This document shows positions 48,870-53,797 of a DNA stretch of 53,797 bases, one piece after another (position 1 is the stretch's first letter; each line of letters opens with the position of its first letter). Below the pieces are notes generated by a model. It saw only the letters and a program-made list of their open reading frames with translations. It had not been told where the DNA came from and did not search any database. The position numbers and the translations under genes were made by a program. The stretch comes from Candidatus Parvarchaeota archaeon (lineage in GTDB: Archaea; Nanobdellota; Nanobdellia; Parvarchaeales; Parvarchaeaceae). The DNA lies in the NCBI GenBank assembly GCA_023378865.1, contig JAMCSP010000026.1:1-53797 (forward strand), given 5' to 3'.

Positions 48870-49928
48870 TTATTTTAGATTATTTGCTTCTTCCAAAAAC
48901 AGATTCTTAAATTTCTCCTTATCTTTGTAATCTATAGAGCCACCGGATGCCTTATCATGCCCTCCGCCCTCACCTTTCATCTTTTTGAATATATTGTTAA
49001 GCATTGCAGGCAATTTTATATCTACACCGTTTGCCCTTAAGTTAAGACGCATAGTTCTTCCGTTTATTTTTGTCATGAAAACAAGGACATTACCGTAGTA
49101 TTCCTTGTCAAAACTGAGCTCAGTAACAAGTGTGGATGAATACCTCTTCTTTTTCTGGTCCAATTCATAAAAGTATATTCTTCCTAATCTCTGGGCGTTC
49201 TCCCTGAAATCTTTTTTCAGTTTTTCAAGTTCTTCTCTTACTTTTTTGTCTGCAAAAACAAGTTTTTGATTATTAAGAACGTCGGCAATAGAATTACTAT
49301 TAATTATGATTCCCAGAGCTTCATCTGCACCTTCTCTATTGTATAAAGTAGTCATTGAGCCTATCATTCCGGCAGCTTTCCCAAAGTCATTGTCGTACAT
49401 AAAATCATCCTTTCCTATTTTTACTCCATATTTTTCCGCCGTCTTTTTAACAAAATCGGAATTTTCCTTTCCTCCGGAATCTCCCACTAGGCCTATTGCG
49501 GCAGCCCAGTCAAGTTCTTTTATTTCCTGTTCGAATATTCTGTAAACAAGCAGCGAACAGGGGGTATAAGTAAGATCGCCCCAGATTTTTGGATTTGAAT
49601 ATGCCGGCAAATCAGCATTTATTATCTGATGATGGTCTATTATACAAAGGTTCTTATCCTTGAACAGTTGCAACTGGTCTTCCCTTATCTGCATATCACA
49701 TACTATTATGTTCTTGCTGTATTCCTGCATGTCAATATTTTTGTAGTCCTCATAGTTAGTAGGCCTGTAATAGTAAACTCCTTTGTTCATTTTTTTTAGG
49801 GCAGCAGTAAGCAAGGCTGCACTTACTATTCCATCCGTATCAAGATGGTAAAAAACAGTAAAATCATTGTTTTTCGATATGAAATCTCTTACACTCTCTA
49901 TGCTTTCTTTTTTCTTAATCTCATCCAT
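48870..49928 (-). CDS. RecJ-like DHH-family phosphoesterase
   Basis: The 352-aa protein has the DHH motifs: HLDTDG (residues 28-33, the metal-binding D-x-D), VCDMQI, DHHQ, and the GLVGDSG segment. The DHHA1 domain ends GEGGGHDKASGGSI. The family hydrolyses single-stranded nucleic acid or short oligonucleotides; archaeal GAN associates with GINS. It follows the large phosphoesterase by 38 bp on the same strand. Confidence 0.88.
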   Translation of the reverse strand: MDEIKKKESIESVRDFISKNNDFTVFYHLDTDGIVSAALLTAALKKMNKGVYYYRPTNYEDYKNIDMQEYSKNIIVCDMQIREDQLQLFKDKNLCIIDHHQIINADLPAYSNPKIWGDLTYTPCSLLVYRIFEQEIKELDWAAAIGLVGDSGGKENSDFVKKTAEKYGVKIGKDDFMYDNDFGKAAGMIGSMTTLYNREGADEALGIIINSNSIADVLNNQKLVFADKKVREELEKLKKDFRENAQRLGRIYFYELDQKKKRYSSTLVTELSFDKEYYGNVLVFMTKINGRTMRLNLRANGVDIKLPAMLNNIFKKMKGEGGGHDKASGGSIDYKDKEKFKNLFLEEANNLK

Positions 49929-49966
49929 AAGAATATCTGCAGATTATATTACTAATATTTATATGT

Positions 49967-52147
49967 TCAGTTCGCGAACTTTTTAAGTAAATTATCAAGC
50001 AAACGATTATATCTTGATCCGCCATCTGTCTGCATAGTATTTCTTATTCCTTGCAGGGGTATAAGCCTGTACTTTAAGTAAGAAGTTCCTATAGTTGTAT
50101 CGGTAGGTATGTAAAGTTCACTTATTCCCTTTGTGTAATTTGGCTTATGTATTATGTAACTTTCGAAGTAAGTTTCATTTTCAAGTGCAGGCACTGTAAT
50201 TGCTGCCATAGTTTTCCATTCTTCATCCTTCTTTTTTAATGCAAATTTTATTCCAGGTTCATGACAATCGCCTGCCATTGCTATATCAACCAGATCTTTT
50301 CCGGTGTTCTTAACGGTATTCATAAGAGATGTTCTTGCATCTACTCCACCTCTATAACCCGCACTGTGCATCTGCAGCAGTCCATATCTATCCAGGTATG
50401 GTGTTTCTCCCCTCAAAAGGTAATCGTCCACGTAAACAACTTCTTTAGTGCCGCTGTTTTCGAGCTTTGGTCCTATCATCCTGCCTTCGCTTCCGTTTCC
50501 AGTAGCTCTTTCAAAATGGTTTCCGCCAACGACATATGCCTTTTCAAATAAAGACCCCAATGGTTTAAGATATCTGTCAAGTCTCTTCTCCTGTTGGCCC
50601 AGGTCTATATCTGAATTGCCGTAAACTACTTTATGCAATTCAGACATGAAATTGCTCCTTGCCCTATCCTTGTCATTATCATTTAGTATGTCCTCAAGCT
50701 TTCCTAAAAATTCCTCTGGGCTTGGGGCTCTTGGCAAAGACATTTTAGTTCTCTGTGCCTTGTCGTTTCCGCCGTCTACCATGTCACCGCCTACAAACAA
50801 TATCCTCTTGTCTTTTGGTACCTGGCTTTTATTTATTATTTCCGGAATTTTTTCCATTGCTTCGTAATCTGATGCGGCATTTCCAACATGCCAGTCCGAT
50901 ATCTGGACCATCTCATAAAGTGATCCTTTAGTCTTTTCTTTGTCTATTCTGTACGGGTTTATACCTTTTTTAATTCCGCCTATGTCAATGTGTTCTATTT
51001 CAACGCTTTTGTCACCGTAAACTGATAATAATGATATTCCGCTGTCTTCAAACTGTGACAGCCTTTTTGACACATCAGTCTTGTTTAGACTGGCCCTTAG
51101 TTTGAACTGCTTGTCTATGTCCATCAGTGGACCCTGATTTAATATCAATACAGGGTCTTTCCTGCTTTGATAATCCAAAGCAGTGAATTCAGTAGCAGAT
51201 CCTCTGCCCGTTATGTAAATGTCTGCAAGTCTGCCATACTGTGCATCCAAATTAGCGTAATCTACTATCATATTTATATTTCTGTCGCTTGGCTTTCCTT
51301 CGTTTAATCCTGCAGTAAGTGCATTTATTGCATGGAAAACCTTCACTTTGAAACCATTTATCAGTATTTCTGCATCGGGATTGTTGTCTTCCTTTTCACC
51401 CAAGAAATTTTCGAATCTTTTGTAGACTTTTATGTTGTCTTCATTTTTGCCGCCGTTTAATACCATGTTAATCAGGTGCAGATATATGTCATTTGCTTTG
51501 TCCTTTATGCCTTTTTTATCAGAGGTCTTCCACTGAGAAGCCTTAAATTTATAACTTTCAGGTATTATTGACATTATTCTTTCTATTTCATCAGGCATTT
51601 TATCTTCAAGTTTGTTCTGTTTCTTATTCTTCTTGTTTATTTTCATCTTTTCTTCTTCTTTGTTGTTTCTTCTGCTTAGCCTTTCCAGTGCCTCGATTAT
51701 CATCTTTACATTTTTGTAATCGGTAACACCGTAGATATAGTATATAGGTACGTTCCTTTTCTTTGCCTCGTATGCTATGCTTTTCATTTGAATCTTTGCA
51801 AGCCTTGCAGCTTCTGTTAAATCATCAATGGAGTCTGAATCGTTTTTACCACGTTTTACTTCGTTGTATATCTCTTCTCCGTATTTTTCCTTTAATCTGT
51901 CTTCAACTAAATCCAGCCTTTCTCCCCTTAATCTGCTGTATTTATCGGGAATATACGCTAAGCCACCATTTATTACTATTCCATCGATTTTTCCTTCATA
52001 GTTCTTTATTATCTGGCCAAGATTGTTTAATACATCTTTATTGCTTAATTTGGTTGCAAGCTCTAATTCGGACATAACAAGAAGTCTTAATTTCGAATCA
52101 GAAGCATCATTTGGTTTTATTATTTCCTCAAGTGTTTTATCCCCCAT
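49967..52147 (-). CDS. tandem-domain calcineurin-like phosphoesterase
   Basis: The 726-aa protein has an active-looking C-terminal phosphoesterase domain: ISDWHVGN (D418 and H420), VGGDMVDGGN (D455), GGNHFER (N543 and H544), H594 and AGDCHE (H629). The N-terminal half repeats the fold pattern with degraded motifs: MSELEL at 25-30, INGGLAYIP at 59-67, YGVTDYK at 139-145 and ITGRGSA at 312-318. A charged linker (about 155-190) lies within it. The gene has a strong SD. The function is unknown; the neighbouring DHH gene suggests nucleic-acid turnover. Confidence 0.8.
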   Translation of the reverse strand: MGDKTLEEIIKPNDASDSKLRLLVMSELELATKLSNKDVLNNLGQIIKNYEGKIDGIVINGGLAYIPDKYSRLRGERLDLVEDRLKEKYGEEIYNEVKRGKNDSDSIDDLTEAARLAKIQMKSIAYEAKKRNVPIYYIYGVTDYKNVKMIIEALERLSRRNNKEEEKMKINKKNKKQNKLEDKMPDEIERIMSIIPESYKFKASQWKTSDKKGIKDKANDIYLHLINMVLNGGKNEDNIKVYKRFENFLGEKEDNNPDAEILINGFKVKVFHAINALTAGLNEGKPSDRNINMIVDYANLDAQYGRLADIYITGRGSATEFTALDYQSRKDPVLILNQGPLMDIDKQFKLRASLNKTDVSKRLSQFEDSGISLLSVYGDKSVEIEHIDIGGIKKGINPYRIDKEKTKGSLYEMVQISDWHVGNAASDYEAMEKIPEIINKSQVPKDKRILFVGGDMVDGGNDKAQRTKMSLPRAPSPEEFLGKLEDILNDNDKDRARSNFMSELHKVVYGNSDIDLGQQEKRLDRYLKPLGSLFEKAYVVGGNHFERATGNGSEGRMIGPKLENSGTKEVVYVDDYLLRGETPYLDRYGLLQMHSAGYRGGVDARTSLMNTVKNTGKDLVDIAMAGDCHEPGIKFALKKKDEEWKTMAAITVPALENETYFESYIIHKPNYTKGISELYIPTDTTIGTSYLKYRLIPLQGIRNTMQTDGGSRYNRLLDNLLKKFAN

Positions 52148-52153
52148 AATGTA

Positions 52154-52161
52154 CCCCTCCT
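52154..52161 (-). promoter_or_regulatory. strong Shine-Dalgarno of tandem phosphoesterase gene
   Basis: On the minus strand this reads AGGAGGGG, 6 nt before the ATG at 52147. It fixes the start. Confidence 0.65.
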
Positions 52162-52180
52162 GTTAATAGATGGATTTTTC

Positions 52181-52192
52181 CTTTTATAAATT
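52181..52192 (-). promoter_or_regulatory. TATA box of tandem phosphoesterase gene
   Basis: On the minus strand a TTTATAAAAG element lies about 40 nt before the ATG, giving a short leader of roughly 15-20 nt that contains the SD. Confidence 0.45.
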
Positions 52193-52217
52193 AAAGTTGA
52201 GTATTACTATAGTATTA

Positions 52218-53510
52218 CTAAATTTCGCTGAAGCCTGTGTACTTTCTAAGCACGTCCGGAATAATTATAGTTCCGTCTTTCTGTTGATAAGTATCAATTA
52301 TCGCTATCATTGTTCTTTGAATTGGCAGCCCTGTTCCGTCTAAAGTGTAAACATAATCTTTATTTCCTTTTTTATCCGCATATTTTATATTTAATCTTCT
52401 TGATATCCAGTCTGTTGTATTGTCAAACGATCCTACTTCCCTGTATTTTTCCTGAGAGTAAAGATAAGCTTCTATGTCATACTGTTTTACATCCCTAACG
52501 CCCATATCTCCTGTAGAGCAGCTTACTACCCTGTATGGTATATTTAGCTCTTTCCAGATCTCTTCGATATTTCCAAGCATTTCTTCATGGAAGCGTTTTG
52601 AATCTTCAGGCTTGCATAGTACTATCTGCTCCGTCTGATCGAATTGGTGCAGCCTAAATATTCCTTTTGTGTCTTTCCCATGCGCTCCCGCTTCCTTTCT
52701 GAAAGCAGGGCTTACTCCTACCATTTTTATAGGTAACTCTTCCTCAGGTATTACTTCATTTGAGTATTGTGCTATCATAGGGTGCTCGGTTGTAGAGATA
52801 AGAAAACGTTCTTCTTCCCCCTCTTCTTCTACGCCTGTAACCTTGTAAAGCGCATCTTCAAATGTTGCCATGTGTGCTATTCCGCTGTATATATCTCTTC
52901 TTATCATAAAAGGGGGTATGATTGGTGTATAACCCTTTGAAGCTATCTTTTGGATTGAGTACATCTCTAATGCAAGCTCTAATTGTACTAGTTTTCCTCT
53001 TATAAATACGAACCTGCTGCCCGCAATCTTTGCTGCTTTTTCAACGTCCAAAAGCCTTCTTTCCTCACCAAGATCAATATGGTTTTTAGTGGCAAAGTCT
53101 CTTTTTTTGATTTCTCCAAATTTTCTTATTTCAACATTGTCATTGTCATCCTTACCTTCAGGAGCCTCAGCACTTACAACATTAGGCAGCCATAAAAATA
53201 GATTTTTCGCTTCTTCTTCATATTTTGCTATTTCATCTTCCTCTGTTTTTATCTGCTGCATTATCTCTCTTACGTTTTTCCTTTCTTGTTCTTTCTCTTC
53301 TGTCTTATCTTTATTTTCAGCGAATTCTCTGCTTATTGTATTTCTTTTGTGTCTTAGTTCGTCTACTTCGCTTCTCTTCTTTTTAATAAGCTGATTTAAT
53401 TCGATTAATCTGTCAACAGGGTTTTCTATTGGAGGCGTTAAAAACCTCTTTTTTATAGAGGACAAAAGTTCATCTCTATGCTCATTTACATAATTTAAAT
53501 CGTAATTCAT
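52218..53510 (-). CDS. serS: seryl-tRNA synthetase
   Basis: The class II synthetase is 430 aa. The N-terminal coiled-coil arm (about residues 30-110) binds the long variable arm of tRNA-Ser. The catalytic core has TTEHPMIAQYSNEVIP, SPAFRKEAGAHGKDTKGIFRLHQFDQTEQI (motif 2 region) and the C-terminal LDGTGLPIQRTMIAIID motif 3. It is the standard rather than the methanogen-type SerRS. Confidence 0.95.
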   Translation of the reverse strand: MNYDLNYVNEHRDELLSSIKKRFLTPPIENPVDRLIELNQLIKKKRSEVDELRHKRNTISREFAENKDKTEEKEQERKNVREIMQQIKTEEDEIAKYEEEAKNLFLWLPNVVSAEAPEGKDDNDNVEIRKFGEIKKRDFATKNHIDLGEERRLLDVEKAAKIAGSRFVFIRGKLVQLELALEMYSIQKIASKGYTPIIPPFMIRRDIYSGIAHMATFEDALYKVTGVEEEGEEERFLISTTEHPMIAQYSNEVIPEEELPIKMVGVSPAFRKEAGAHGKDTKGIFRLHQFDQTEQIVLCKPEDSKRFHEEMLGNIEEIWKELNIPYRVVSCSTGDMGVRDVKQYDIEAYLYSQEKYREVGSFDNTTDWISRRLNIKYADKKGNKDYVYTLDGTGLPIQRTMIAIIDTYQQKDGTIIIPDVLRKYTGFSEI

Positions 53511-53597
53511 ATGGAAATATTATAATTTATCAATAAAAGCTTTTTTGTTTGATTTTAAATAAGCTTTTATATTTTATCTGTAATTTCTAGTAATTAT

Positions 53598-53670
53598 GGG
53601 CCCGTGGTCCAGCGGTTATGACGTCTGCTTGACGTGCAGAAGACCAAGGGTTCGAATCCCTTCGGGCCCA
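53598..53670 (+). tRNA. tRNA-Val (GAC)
   Basis: The acceptor GGGCCCG pairs with CGGGCCC and the discriminator is A. The anticodon arm TCTGC/GCAGA surrounds TTGACGT, giving anticodon GAC. The T arm contains GGGTTCGAATCCC. A TATA-like TTTTATATTTTAT element lies about 30 nt upstream. No intron is present. Confidence 0.93.
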
Positions 53671-53797
53671 CTATTTTTCTGTTGTCAGCTTCGTCCTCGC
53701 CTTCTATAACAAAAATAGATCCTTCTTGCAGTAGTCTGTGAAATCCATGCTTTATTCGAGCCATTTCATACAATAAATAACATTGCCAATTTATGCT
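53671..53797 (-). CDS. C-terminal end of an unknown gene (partial)
   Basis: On the minus strand the frame ending at the TAG (complement of 53671-53673) is open to the window edge, 42 codons. It includes EMARIKHGFHRLLQEGSIFV and ends with an acidic segment. The stop abuts the tRNA-Val 3' end. No family is recognised and the gene start is outside the window. An open frame of this length could arise by chance. Confidence 0.4.

Noticed and set aside
1-53797. CRISPR array or insertion sequence
   Set aside because: No regularly spaced repeats and no transposase-like frame or terminal inverted repeats were found.

Overview
This window looks like a core-gene chromosomal segment of an AT-rich, very compact archaeon. 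The archaeal markers are a group II chaperonin (thermosome), an Sm-like protein, ribosomal proteins L37e and S2, PCNA, Hel308-type helicase, RNase J, Pth2, an MBF1-like factor, archaeal EF1-beta, SepF, AK6/Fap7-type kinase, tRNA introns with bulge-helix-bulge geometry, TATA boxes about 25 nt upstream of start codons, and a class III signal-peptide pilin. Small genes, frequent 1-11 bp overlaps and several bacterial-type enzymes (CoaD, class II LysRS) suggest a DPANN lineage. An ARMAN/Parvarchaeota-like genome is plausible, but I cannot fix the taxon from the sequence alone.

Layout. 1-1.1 kb: two tandem pilin-like genes (the first cut by the window edge). 1.2-6.7 kb: bacterial-type CoaD, a zincin-like protein, an RMD1/DUF155-like membrane protein, a HAD phosphatase, an MFS transporter and a medium-chain reductase. 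7.0-8.5 kb: an AbiE-type toxin-antitoxin pair followed by tRNA-Glu. 8.6-13.5 kb: GH57 glycosidase, GT3-like glycogen synthase, thioredoxin reductase and GalT-like protein, suggesting a glycogen/hexose module. 13.7-17.7 kb: thermosome, LSm, L37e, a second HAD protein and TrpRS. 17.7-21 kb: small membrane proteins, a ribbon-helix-helix regulator with a PAPS-reductase-family protein, an intron-containing tRNA-Ile(UAU) and short unknown genes. 21-28 kb: LysRS, MgtC/DUF4010 protein, a GT4 glycosyltransferase, Hel308-like helicase, a phosphoesterase and an intron-containing tRNA-Arg. 28-30.6 kb: unknown genes, two winged-helix proteins and a long coiled-coil protein.

30.6-39 kb is a nine-gene run on the minus strand: AK6, enolase, S2, DUF192, an asparagine-synthetase-like PP-loop protein, RNase J, ValRS, a ubiquitin-like sulfur carrier and a TtuA/Ncs6 tRNA thiolase. 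39-44.7 kb: a membrane protein with a HELAH motif, PheRS alpha and beta, MBF1-like factor, tRNA-Leu and SepF. 44.7-53.8 kb: a HemK-family methyltransferase, a secreted protein, an OB-fold protein with PCNA, a PD-(D/E)XK nuclease, tRNA-Gly, Pth2, EF1-beta, a RecJ-like DHH protein, a tandem-domain metallophosphoesterase, SerRS and tRNA-Val, plus the end of a gene running off the window.

Two initiation styles coexist. Many genes seem leaderless (TATA about 25 nt before the ATG), while a subset (thermosome, PAPS-family gene, 45-aa zinc ribbon, SepF, large phosphoesterase) has a leader with a clear Shine-Dalgarno site. I did not find a complete, clearly new multi-gene system. The most noteworthy items are the intron-bearing tRNA-Ile(UAU), the two autoregulation-type operators (AbiE and RHH), the phosphoesterase with a degenerate first domain, and the mosaic pilin pair.
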